Shown piece by piece: positions 14,037 to 25,300 of a DNA stretch of 64,000 nt. How positions within the stretch are numbered: the stretch's first letter is position 1; every line of letters starts with the position of its first letter. Made by a program: the position numbers and the translations under genes. The DNA comes from Xylocopa sonorina (Eukaryota > Arthropoda > Insecta > Hymenoptera > Apidae): NCBI RefSeq assembly GCF_050948175.1, contig NC_135202.1, positions 2,356,001-2,420,000 of the forward strand. The letters run 5' to 3'. Below the pieces are notes generated by a model. That model was given only the letters and a program-made list of their open reading frames with translations. It did no database searches and had not been told where the DNA came from.

Positions 14037-15353
14037 GAACGTCTTTGAATCTCTTTTCTTCTTCAATTCTCTCTCCCCGACTCGTTCGCGCACGAACGTG
14101 AAATCCTTAAATACCTAATTTGATGCTAATTAGAACTCGCACTTGCTCCCCGTAGCCGCGTCTCGCGGCGACAGGTTCGCGTGTGGCGGAACCACGGGAT
14201 GGTGATCGTGTGTCCTGAGTATTTTGGGCCTTGTAACGCCGTTTATTGATATTTCAAGGGGATACGATCAGGGCTGTCAGAAGTGGTAGAGATATGAGCG
14301 GGATACTTTCAGCTTCGACACGGAAGACACGCGCGGTGTAACGCGAATAAAATTCGTGGTTTCATTGCATTGGGTCTGAATATCGTTCCTATCTCTGAAC
14401 TTTGTTGGTGCCGCGTTTCCAAGACTTGGTGGCCTGTTTTTACCCAGAGATAGAGGCTTAATTTGCGATTCAATTAAGTACGGAACGAATCGCGTGGAAT
14501 TCTTTAGTAAGCGGGTCGGGGATGATTTTTGTGAGCTTTTATCTTGTTTTTTTCTTCCTTGAATGGATTATGCTCTTTTAAAAGCATCATGTTTTTGTAG
14601 CGAAGGTATAACCTAAGGTAAAACGTATCGTTGGACACTAGAGTTGTTGATACTACTGCATGATCCTTATAATTATACGAATACTTTTGCAAATTTAAGG
14701 GAAAAATTTCTATAACCCAACGATTATGAAAACATTTCTTTGATACATGGCTGAAGACGTTGCATTGTTGCAGAACAAATGAACAGGTTGTAGATTGCAA
14801 GAGAATGTTGGAGCAATGATGGAGCAAGTGAGAAGTGTTATTTTCAAATTCCAGATGTACGTAACTATTTATTATACGATAATAGTCGCACTCGAATGCA
14901 GCACATTAATTTTATCTATACAGTTTTACATAATTGGTTCGTCCACTTTCTTTTCAACTTTATTTAATCTCTGTGGCGATTTTAAGACGTTTACGCGCGC
15001 GTACGTTAAATCATCGCTATGCTACACATGCCTAACATGCGACTGCCGCCACTTTACCGACTATGCAGACTATTTCCACCTCGACGCTTGCCCGTACCGC
15101 GAGATCGTCGCAAATTCTGGAGAGAAGTATGAAAAACCTCACGCTGGCGATTCGTCGTGGTAATTGACGAGATGTCCGATGGGCAAGGAAGTGAGCTCCG
15201 GGATGATCTTTATCTCGGAATGTTTCGTCGTCTGCTGTCGATAAATATTATTTTCTAATGTTACCATGTGTATATATAAAAATTATAAGTTCTTGATCGT
15301 TACAAATAAATTTTTTCTTCATCTTTTTCTCATCATAGGAATCCTCGCTTCTA

Positions 15354-15378
15354 TTTTTTTTTTTTTTTTTTTTTTTTT
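15354..15378. repeat. poly-T run, 25 bp
   Basis: T homopolymer. No retroposon body recognised beside it. Confidence 0.95.
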
Positions 15379-15825
15379 AACGTTACATGTCTGGAACGTG
15401 ACGCACGCATGTGCTACGAACGGTCACGACAATTCGCCTGGATATAATTACTTTCTCTACCCCCGTGGTTCGTTTTCTTTTCGTTCATCTACGTTTCCTG
15501 TTTCTCGTTGTCCGTCACAACGTTTGCTACACGTTGATCGTTGGTCGCGCGCGAGATACTCGATTATTTGGCGCGAAAGCTCTGCAAGCTATTCGTTAAT
15601 TTTCTTTCTCTCTAATATTCGTACCGTGTCGTCAGTGGTCGAATGAATTTCGTATTTCGTGCCAATCGAATCCAAAGATCGCCCCCTCTCCCCTTCCCTT
15701 CTTGGTACATCTACTTTTTACGAAACGTAGAATCTTCGTATGTAGAAACTTTAGATTCGGCTGGCATCGTAAAAAAAGAACTGCAATCTTAGCTATTCGT
15801 ATGTACGTACGTACGCACGTACGTT

Positions 15826-15831
15826 TTTATT
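15826..15831 (-). terminator. candidate polyadenylation signal AATAAA for ap
   Basis: The plus strand reads TTTATT, which is AATAAA on the gene strand, about 1.07 kb past the stop codon. A hexamer alone is weak evidence, and a variant ATTAAA lies nearer the stop, around 16.51 kb. No transcript data are available to choose between them. Confidence 0.2.
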
Positions 15832-16896
15832 TTTTGGCACGAGGAGAGGAACGCCGTTTTACAACACCTATCACTTTTGTTCGTTCGCGATTCTCTAGCC
15901 CGTAAATGGCCGTTATCAAAAAGTGTCTCCGTGACACGGTTCTCGGCTAAAAAGGAGGAGTGAAGCGACGCGAGGAGTCGGGTCAGCGTGCCACGGAAGG
16001 CTAAAATCGAAGCGTCGAACGATCTAGTCTATGTTTGCCTTGAATTCATCAACGAACAGTTGACGAATCTAGCCGAGTACACGACAAAAAACGGGTCTTG
16101 TCCACGCGAAATGGCAAAAATTTAAAGTGTCTCGAAAAAAGCAAACGTCCATCCCATTGGTCTCATCTTCGCTTGTCCGACCCGGCACCCAGACCCGGTT
16201 CGCGCCCTCGCTAGCGAGACAAACTATCGCCTAGTACCATTTGTAATTCGGATGTGCATGGAACTATGATTATTATCACTGATTACTTAAACATAATCTC
16301 CGTTTCAGCTGAAACGCTGTTAAGCGTCCACTGATCGGCCAGGATCGCGAACCTTGGCCATTTTCCTGGTGAGATTTTCTTATATTTCGCTGAGATCGTT
16401 CAATTAGAATTCTCGCGACAAGGTTGGTAAATTTTCACTAGATACTACAGTTGGTATTATATTTATGGTTTCTAGAGATTCGAAGCGATCAATGATCGTC
16501 ATTTGCTCGTGTACCAAGCAGATTTAATTTAAATTACCGTATACGATGATCTTCTTGACGGACGAACGACGTTCAAATCTATATATTTCGAGTTGGAGGA
16601 TATCTCCGTGTTATTACTCACCAAAACAATCGTCGAAGGTTCTATAAAGTTCTTTTAAGCCGTACAGCAGTTGAAATGGGTCCTCTATCGTCCGTCGACT
16701 ATCGATCGCGCAAGGTATGGCCCGTTCGTTGACAACCGATCAATGAACGTTGTGAAAATCTCGAGCAAAAGGAGGAAGAAAATCGAATGGAAAGTCAACG
16801 CGTTAGAAAGTCGATCCCATAGAAGGACGCGACGATCCTTCATCCAAGATGGCTGGAAAGGTTGCTGTAGCTGTCTTCCTCCATCTCAAGCCGTCG

Positions 16897-17151
16897 TCAG
16901 TAAAGATCGGAGAACGAGACCTGGGAGGAAACGCCGGAATGTAGGTGATGAAGAGCGTGCAGCTCCTCCATCGAGGTCGACGGCATGCTGTTGCTGTCCC
17001 CTAGGATGCTGGCTGCTGGTCCCACGTTTGGCGAGCCGGCCGTGTTCGATGGGACCGGCGTCCCTGGACACCCCACATTGCTGGTAGTCGTGTTGCCCTC
17101 TTGCCTCATCATGTTCCGTCGCCATTTCGCGCGGGCATTTTGGAACCAGAC
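16897..17151 (-). CDS. ap: ap terminal coding exon: homeodomain helix 3 and C-terminal tail
   Basis: The acceptor ttcacgcag|GTC at 17151 opens in phase 0 on homeodomain residue 47. The recognition helix reads VWFQNARAKWRR, with W48, F49, N51 and R53 in place. Residue 50 is Gln, as is usual for TAATTA/TAATGA binding. The tail of about 70 residues is rich in Asn, Ser, Thr, Gly and Pro, has a His-rich patch (ALHHLH), and ends SFSDLY before TGA at 16899-16897. The end aligns loosely with the last residues of vertebrate LHX2/9. Confidence 0.96.
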   Translation of the reverse strand, partial: VWFQNARAKWRRNMMRQEGNTTTSNVGCPGTPVPSNTAGSPNVGPAASILGDSNSMPSTSMEELHALHHLHSGVSSQVSFSDLY

Positions 17152-18365
17152 CTGCGTGAATCGAGAACCTAGTTCAGGCCTCGCGACTCCTTCTCTTTCT
17201 CCTTCTCCTTCTCCTCTTCTCCTTCTCCTTCGTTCCCCGTGCATTTCAACGGAATCAAGTTCGATAGAAACGATAAACGCGATAATCGTTATTAAATGCC
17301 GCGACATTAGAATTTCGCGGAACGGAATCCTGCTGAATAATATTTCCTACCTGAAGCACCCTCTTCGAGAGCCCTGTCTTCTGCGCCAGTTGCTTGAGGT
17401 CCTTCGCGTCGGGATTCTGATTTATAGCAAAATAATTCTTCATCGTTCGCAACTGATGGTGCTTGAAGCTAGTTCTCATGCGTTTCGTCCGTTGGCTCTG
17501 ATGTACCGGCCCGGGAGAGCCGACAGACGCTTCGTACGCTGCCAAAGATTCCATGGACGAGGACAGTTCGGTAGGATGAAGCAGCTCTGCAACGAGTAAT
17601 TTTACCCTCCTTTTCATTCGACCTGGTTCCTATCTTTTAATACTATAATCTACGATACAGATTATTTCAATTGGACGATTCTGAGAAATGAATCTGCAAT
17701 AGAAGAAAGTGGATCGTGTCTTAAACGTGTTTTTAATCTTGCCAACAGTGATCAAGACACAATCAGAACGTTGCTGCTACGAATGTGTCCAGTCCAAGTT
17801 TAGCCAACTTTCGTGTACCTGTTACAAAGATTTCTTAAACTGATCGGTCTATGGGCCGCGTATAAGGAGTTCAGTCCCATCGGACGTAAAAAGACGAGAC
17901 AGCGGACAGAAAAGAGCAAGCATCGATCGAACGATACAGAGGACAGTCAATGGTAAATGAGAAGATTCATCTTTGATCGGTGTTGAACGTTCCGTGATCC
18001 ATCAATCGGCACTATCTATATAGGCGCCTATCCATCCCATCTATCGGATGATTTATTCTGCTGTTTGACGAAAATCTTGAAAGAGCAATCTCCGAAGCAA
18101 AGCGTTGCACATTTTCAAGGATCCTTGGCGATCCTACTTCCAAACTTTTTATACTTCACCCATCAAGTCGATTTTCCGCCCGAACAACAAAAAATTTTCA
18201 ACATTATCCACAGGAACTTCTAATTATCAAACATTTCAATTAATACTACTAATACCGACTAGTCTATTCCTCTCAAGCTTCTCATCTACCCGTCAATTCT
18301 ACCCCCATGCTTTCACCCCGCACAGTTATGTGCAGTACGCGAAACGAATAAAAGCAAGGAGCATC

Positions 18366-18410
<45 letters not shown>

Positions 18411-20986
18411 GCAAGTTGCAGTTGTTGCGCGCCGCCGGAGCGAAGGAACGCATCCAATAAATAAGACGACGAGGGTAACCATTGAATTCAATCGGGGAGA
18501 AAGAACGGGTTCCAAGACGACGTTCGCGGACAGCCGCGCGCATATAGGGGAATGGTAGAGTGGAAAGGCGAGGGGAGGTAGACCCGGGCAGAAGTAAATC
18601 CCCGAGCACGTATCCGCCATTACTGTTTATTGTCCCGAACTTCCATTCCCTACGGACGCGGCGGGCTGTTTCTCCGCGGTGACTCGCGATCCAGAAAAGA
18701 GAAGAACCGCTCTCGCGAACGCCGGCCACACCGACGCTGTAGGTTCGTTTTGTTCTTCGGGGTGAACGACACCGATTTTTGTTTCGTTCCTTTCAACTTA
18801 GCTCGGGCAAAGAACCCGAAAGACTCGTTCCATCGGCCACGAGAAAAACCGAAGGAAACGCGACGTTCTCGTCGCCTCGCCGTCCTCTCTCTCGTTTCTC
18901 AAACGGATTGCTTTCCCTAGAACCAGCTCTATCAATAAACACGGCCGAACGCACGCCCCTGCAAAAGGAGTACGCAAGTTTTTTCATCGGACTGGCCTGG
19001 TTCCCAAGCCGCGCGAGTATCTCCGCGTGTGACGGGACGGCTAAGGGACTCGCAATGGCGGGATAAAGAGGGGAAACGGCGAGGGGGATGGACGGTTTTC
19101 GTGGTTCAAGAATGAGATTACAATTTGTCAGGTTCGGGCTAGAGGCCGAAATCACACGGATGGCACGGACGGTCGACGGCGAGGGCCGTCTTCGAACCGG
19201 CAAGAAACTCACGCAGGCGGCATTATAGTGTTCCGCCGGCCATTCTGCTGGCTACGGCCACGTATTGGCCGCGGCAACATTCTTTTCCGGCCAGATCGGC
19301 CAATCGATGCATCTCGCCACCGATACCCATCTGTCACTGTCTCCGCGGGGCCTAGCCTTTTCTCTGCTCTCGCGCGACCGGCGTGGTTCGCGCTCTCCGA
19401 TCACGGGACGATCGTTCGTATCGATGCATGACGCGAACCCTCTGTGAACATTACTTCGCGCCCGCTAAGCTTAAACTATTTATTACCTCACTAGTGTATA
19501 GCGATAACAAGTAGTTTTCATCGTTCTTCAAGTAATGATCTCGCTCTTCGAGTAATGGCCTCGCAAAAACTACCCCCTGTTTAACATTCCTTGTACAACA
19601 AAACCGAAATTCAGTCGCCGAATTGGGCTAATTTTTCATCCTCGCAAGAAGCGTAACCGCGTGGACAAAAGTATTCTCAGCGGCGGAGAATCGACGGGCT
19701 TATCGCGGTCGCAATTCCAGCGATTCATCGAACGCTCCGTCTGACGTCCAGACGGAATAGTTTTGAGGGATCCGGTAGCTCATCAGCAAAAAGTGTCCCA
19801 ATTATATATAAAGACAATAAAACGCGAATCAGTCGTCCGGTTCCCACCCCGTCCAAGGCTGCGCGATCCCTGTAAGCCGTTTCATGGCCGATATCACGGC
19901 TGTTGATCGTTCGGTAACGCGAGTATCATTCACGTAATCGTGTGTCAATTATAAAATAAAATAATCGTCGCGTCATTGCAAACACTTGCGAACCGAAACA
20001 CAACCACAACCAACAGGTGAATCTCGCGACGCGATCTTGCTTCCGGCGGTATTACACGAATTATCGTTTATTAAATTCATTTCGTCATTCGATTTCATGC
20101 AGGTTCCTGTAGGCTTTCCCATGAATGACCGGTATACGATTAATTCAGTATTCTGACATTTAGATAAATAGCAGAAGTTACCCGTTTTTCTTAATCTCGT
20201 TGGGCCGAGGAGGTTTAGCGGAACGTCTTCCAGCGTATATCGAACGAGCCAATTTAAACGAAACGACTCCAATTTAAAGCAACAACCATGATGACCAAGT
20301 AATGCGAGAACGAACGTATTCGCGAAACGAGAGCCTGGCCCGTTTATTCTTGAGCTCTCGAAAAGGAAAATCGTTCGATCGGTCCGTCGGGCACATGTCC
20401 GACACGCCGGGACAAAGAAGCTCGACGAGACGCTTGTACTTTGTACAGAACGATCAATTAGACAGCCGTACGAAATTTCGCCGAAGAATTTCGCGTGTGT
20501 GCCGACGAGGGAACGTCTAACGAGGCGAGCGCGAACAATCTCCGGCCAATTCGCGGCTCGCGATCCTCGAGTGCTCGTGCAAATGTTTGCGCACCGAAGG
20601 AACCAGCCATTATACTCATAGCTCGGCAAATAATGCAACTCCCCTGGCTAACCAACGCGATTCGAGGGATGGAAAGTAAGAGAAAGAGTAGGTTCAAGAG
20701 AGAGGGAGAGAGAGAGCCAGCGTGTACCACGTGTTCCCATGGTTTTAAGACCTACGTTTGAAAGCACACCCCCGTTTACCATCCGGCCCAATTATCCCTC
20801 TGGCAACCCTTTTCCATCCCTCTCTCTTACGTTCCCGCGTTTGTTTCACCACTGCCAATTACACGTATTTGCGTCCTCGGGCCGAGTCAAGCCGAGGCTG
20901 GATTCTTGTGAATTCTTTATTGTTTCGACTGTACGACGGAAGGGAACAAAGGGCCCCGAGGCCGCGTTTTTCTTTCGTCCCTCGCC

Positions 20987-21038
<52 letters not shown>

Positions 21039-22123
21039 TCTGTCGCTCGCGCGATTAATCGATCCGCGGCACGATTTCGGATCGAACTGTAGGATCGATG
21101 CTTCCCTCGTGGACCGAGTTCCGAAGAACTTCTTTCTCGGAACTTGTAGCTTTTTCTATTTAAGGAGGAAATATTACCGCCATTCGATCATTTCAGAGAA
21201 ACCTTTAATTTGTCGCGATGAATCCCTCTGAAAACTTTGATCGTTCAACATCGAGAAAGTCGAGAGAAATTGAAAATATGCAACTCACCTAGGGCTCCAG
21301 CGGCTAGTCTCATGGTAACGGGCATCTCGGAGCCGGTCACTTCTGACAGCTTCCTCTTTCTGGGACGACCCTTCTGCACCGTGCCGGAAGAGGTGATCGG
21401 GCTCTGTTCAGCGGCGCTGTAATAAGCCGGAAGCGGCGACACCCCTGGCGAGCCGATGTCCTCGATGTTGCTGGCTGCGCTTCCGTAATCCCCCGCGCAG
21501 CACAGCAACTCGTAGTGAGGTCTTGGGACCGACCAGCTCGTCATTCGTGAACCTTGCTGTCGAGTATTTCAGTGGCGACCCTGCGTTATCCGCCGAGTTC
21601 GATGAACGCGCGAACGCGGTCACGCTCGCGAGAGGAGATAGACGAACGGCCAGGCCGTTTGGCGCTCGATCGGATCGATGGATCGGCGAATCGAGCGCTT
21701 TATTTATCGTTTGTTTCCTTTCGTTCGAACCGCGCGGCAACGAGCTCCTCGTCCTTTTAATTTGATACAAGACAACATCTCCTTTCTTCCTGAACAATCT
21801 CATCGGTCAACATCGCCGACAAACATATTCCAACAGCCCTCTCTCATCCCAACCCTTCGATGATAATACCTCGAATGTCACGCGTTACATCGATTTAATA
21901 AAAATCTCTTTTCGCAAGCAACTCTGAGAAATCTGTCAACCCCCCACTTTAGACTCTGTACGAAATATTATCCGCCTCCTTCACGACACTAGTTTACACG
22001 CGGCGACACCGTTGATAAACCAGCGAGAGTAGCGATCGAATCGATCCCGCGGAGCGGCAAGCGGCACCGCGATGTCTTTCCCTTTACGAGAGCGCGCGTC
22101 GAGCTCGACTATCTTTCGGCCTT

Positions 22124-22174
<51 letters not shown>

Positions 22175-22196
22175 CTCTCTCTCCCTCTCTCTCTCC

Positions 22197-22258
<62 letters not shown>

Positions 22259-22288
22259 GACACACACACTCTCTCTCCCTCTCTCTCT

Positions 22289-22335
<47 letters not shown>

Positions 22336-25300
22336 GTATATACCGATCCCGTTTCTGAGAATTGAAAAGACCGGATTCACCCGCGCCGGAGGGCTGTCAT
22401 TAGGCGAGCAGCGAACGATAATAAATGTCCTATGTCGACGCGCCTCGTGTTTCTGTCACTCTCGTCATCAAACTCGTTGATAACAAAGAGACGGCCTTTG
22501 GAGGATGGTAATTCGGGCTCGTGTTTCTCACCTACAGTAGACCAGGCCGTCCCTCTGCCCGAAATGATCGCCCTTGTTCAGCGGGGTGCCGCATGAGGCG
22601 CACGTAAAACAGGCCACGTGGTAGACCAGGTCCCTTGCGCGCATCACCAGCTCCGACGCGGAAATCCCGGCTCGGCATCGGGAACATCTTGAAACGGCGA
22701 ACAATCTATGGATGGAAATTGTGCTCTTTTTTTTATTCGCTCTGATTCAAGTTGAAATATTGGAATATTCAATAATAAATGAAAACGAGGAAACTGTCCT
22801 CTGTCGTGTTCGAAATCGCGAAAATTACAGTCTGAATTATTGTAGTTACCGCTCGGCATTCCACGTAGAACGATGCCCGTGTCCGATCAGCCACTCGTTC
22901 ACGGAGAACGAATGTTGTTGATTGAAACTGCTGATCAGCTTTACAATCGGTATCACAAAAACAGTATTACACTATGAGTTATTGCAACGATAAGTTTTAA
23001 TGGCACGAAAAAAAACATTTGTCAGACTTTCTTCCGCTTGAGAACTCCACCAATTCTTGCAAATTATCCACGATTCCCTTCAGTATTAATCGACACATAC
23101 AATAACAAATACATAAACGGACAGAAAGCAACAAAGACAGACGAGCAGAATGAACTTGGATATTCCTCTACAACAGTAGTTGCATAGTCGACAGAGAGAG
23201 CATCGTCGTCGTTCCGGGTTCCTTCGAGGGTCCTCGAGTTCTCGATCGCGCGTTCTTCGTAGAATCCCCTAATTACAAAATCAACGATCCCGATCGTCGC
23301 TCGAATTCATCGATTCCCTGCGTCTGTGTTCTCCGTGTTCCTCTCCTTCGCGCGCACGTGACCCCAGTTGTTCGTGACTATCGGCTCGAACCAAAATCGG
23401 AGAACAATGCCCGTTCCCCCTCTGGGTTACGTTTTTCTTCCACTAATACACCATAACGTTTACGAAGGCAGACAGCCAAGGCGCGGAGGGGATAGAGAGC
23501 GAGAGGGTGGAGTAGCACGAGGGGTGGGTGGGGTTTCCTCGCAGGCTCTCATATATCGGTCGTCGACGATCGAGGCGAAGTTACAGCTTTCGAAGCGCGA
23601 AAACCAAATAGAGACAAAGGGGTTGGCCTGGATATGGATCGTTGCATATTGCATGGGAGCCGGCTGTGTATTCTTCTTTAACGAACCGGCGGCCTAGGGT
23701 TTCCAGCCTGCAGGAACACCGGGCTATGGCGTGTTCCACCCTCGTCTGGAATCCTTGGCACCCGAGGACCGGCGCGAACGTGCGATTTCTGCGTGTGTCT
23801 CAGCGTTTCTTCTTTGGTGTCCTTGCGATATTCCTATCTTTTTTAACACTTCTCGCGTGTGACTTTTAATATTATACCGTCATTAAAAGTCTTTAACAAC
23901 TTTAGTAGACCGTTCTATCGTCTATTATGTATTACTGTGCGATGCATTGTAGAGGTGGATTCAGCCCCTTTAAAACAGTGACTGTATACATATACTAAAA
24001 TAACTCTGGTATAGTGTGCATGTACTGAAAATTGTCCGATGCTAGGCTAGAGTTCCTTTTATTCCCTTTAATTATTTCTTCCTATCGAGTTCCATGCATT
24101 AATTTGCTGACGAGAAGACGATTACAGGATCGAAAAAAGGCGAATTTGCAATCCAATCCTACTTTCCTGTCATTAAAATAATAACAAGCAAACAATATTC
24201 GACAATAATACCGTGGAAATGAAAATTAAATACAACTACTCCTGTTTCGTTTATTTTCAATGTTCGTGCGTACAAAATTTGATCTAGTCCTTTGCTGAGG
24301 AGATATTTCCACCGATACTATTATATAAGTAAACAATAATTACGTGGTGAATAATTCATAGGAAATTGAATATTTATTAACGCTAACTTCTACTCGAAAA
24401 GCTCGTCAATTTTACAATTTCAATCGGCTCGATACTAAACGAAACGGAACGAAAGGAAAAAGAAAGAGGGCGGTGAAGGGGTCGAAGGAAAAGAAACGCT
24501 TCTCACGCTTACGAGGACTCCGTAAAATTATGCAACGCGTGCTTCTTCGTCGCGTCCGCTAACTACGCTCTGAATTTCAACGAGAACGCAACCGACGAGT
24601 TTTCATAGGCAAAAACACGGCAACAGATTCTTCCCTTCATCTAATTACCTTCCTCACAATCGTTGTGTTTAATCTAATTAATTTCATTCGTCGCAATTTT
24701 GCATTTTAATATCTTAATCTGAGTCGGTTCGACGAGCGTTTACGTCTGAACGCGTGCAAACAGGAAGATGAAACTTGCGCTGGACAGTTGCGCAAGAAAA
24801 ATTTATTTCACTCGGTGCGCAATGTTTCTTCCAGTTAATTGTACATTTTATACACACGTTATTTTATTTAATCTCACGAAACAATCAAAGTGCCTGAGTG
24901 CATAACAGTGCTATAGGAAATTGTTTAATGAAATTCAATTAAACGAATGAAAATGCATGTATAAAACGATGGATCAAAACGGTGTACGAATGAAAACTGA
25001 AGCGATGGTGGAAAGAAGAGGGTATCCATCGAAAATCGTGATCGCGTGTTTTTATCGTGGCGAACGTATCGCAGCGTGGAATTTTAGGTGCCGGGTTAGG
25101 CCTGCCTAGGACAAACATGGCTTGAATCTGGCCATTAGTAGACATTTTGTGTGGTCCTGGCTAAGTTTTGAGCGGGGCGGACGCTCCTATGCAAATTCGC
25201 GGATACCCCAATAAATACTGAAACGAGAAGCCGTATGCCAACCAGGCCACTGGCAACCGGCGCTGGAGAATCTTGCATTAATTTCGCGCATCATCTGGGT

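Larger units (their letters stand above)
14046..16896. other. 3' flank of ap, probably including its 3' untranslated region
   Basis: No coding similarity was seen. The stretch holds a T25 run (15354-15378), a tacg-rich stretch at 15800-15823 and candidate poly-A signals on the gene strand. The transcript end cannot be fixed from sequence alone. Confidence 0.5.
17587..21288 (-). other. ap: ap intron between linker exon and homeodomain exon (about 3.7 kb)
   Basis: The donor is GTGAGT at 21288 and the acceptor is at 17587. The intron holds an AG array at 18369-18408, a 20-bp tandem duplication at 19525-19564, a CT array at 20991-21029 and a 221-codon minus-strand open frame at 19973-20638 that I do not recognise. 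No additional LIM or homeobox coding was seen. Phase and residue continuity indicate the flanking exons join directly. Confidence 0.88.

Noticed and set aside
13719..14093. 124-codon minus-strand frame rich in Glu
   Set aside because: Translated GAA microsatellite; flanks show no protein-like conservation.
14504..15163. Divergent frames of 107 and 122 codons, AT-rich, considered as transposase or receptor fragments
   Set aside because: No catalytic or membrane-family motif identified; about the length expected by chance.
21522..21537. Alternative acceptor for the linker exon 15 nt upstream
   Set aside because: It is in frame but would insert five residues between the last LIM2 Cys and His ligands, breaking the C-X2-H spacing.
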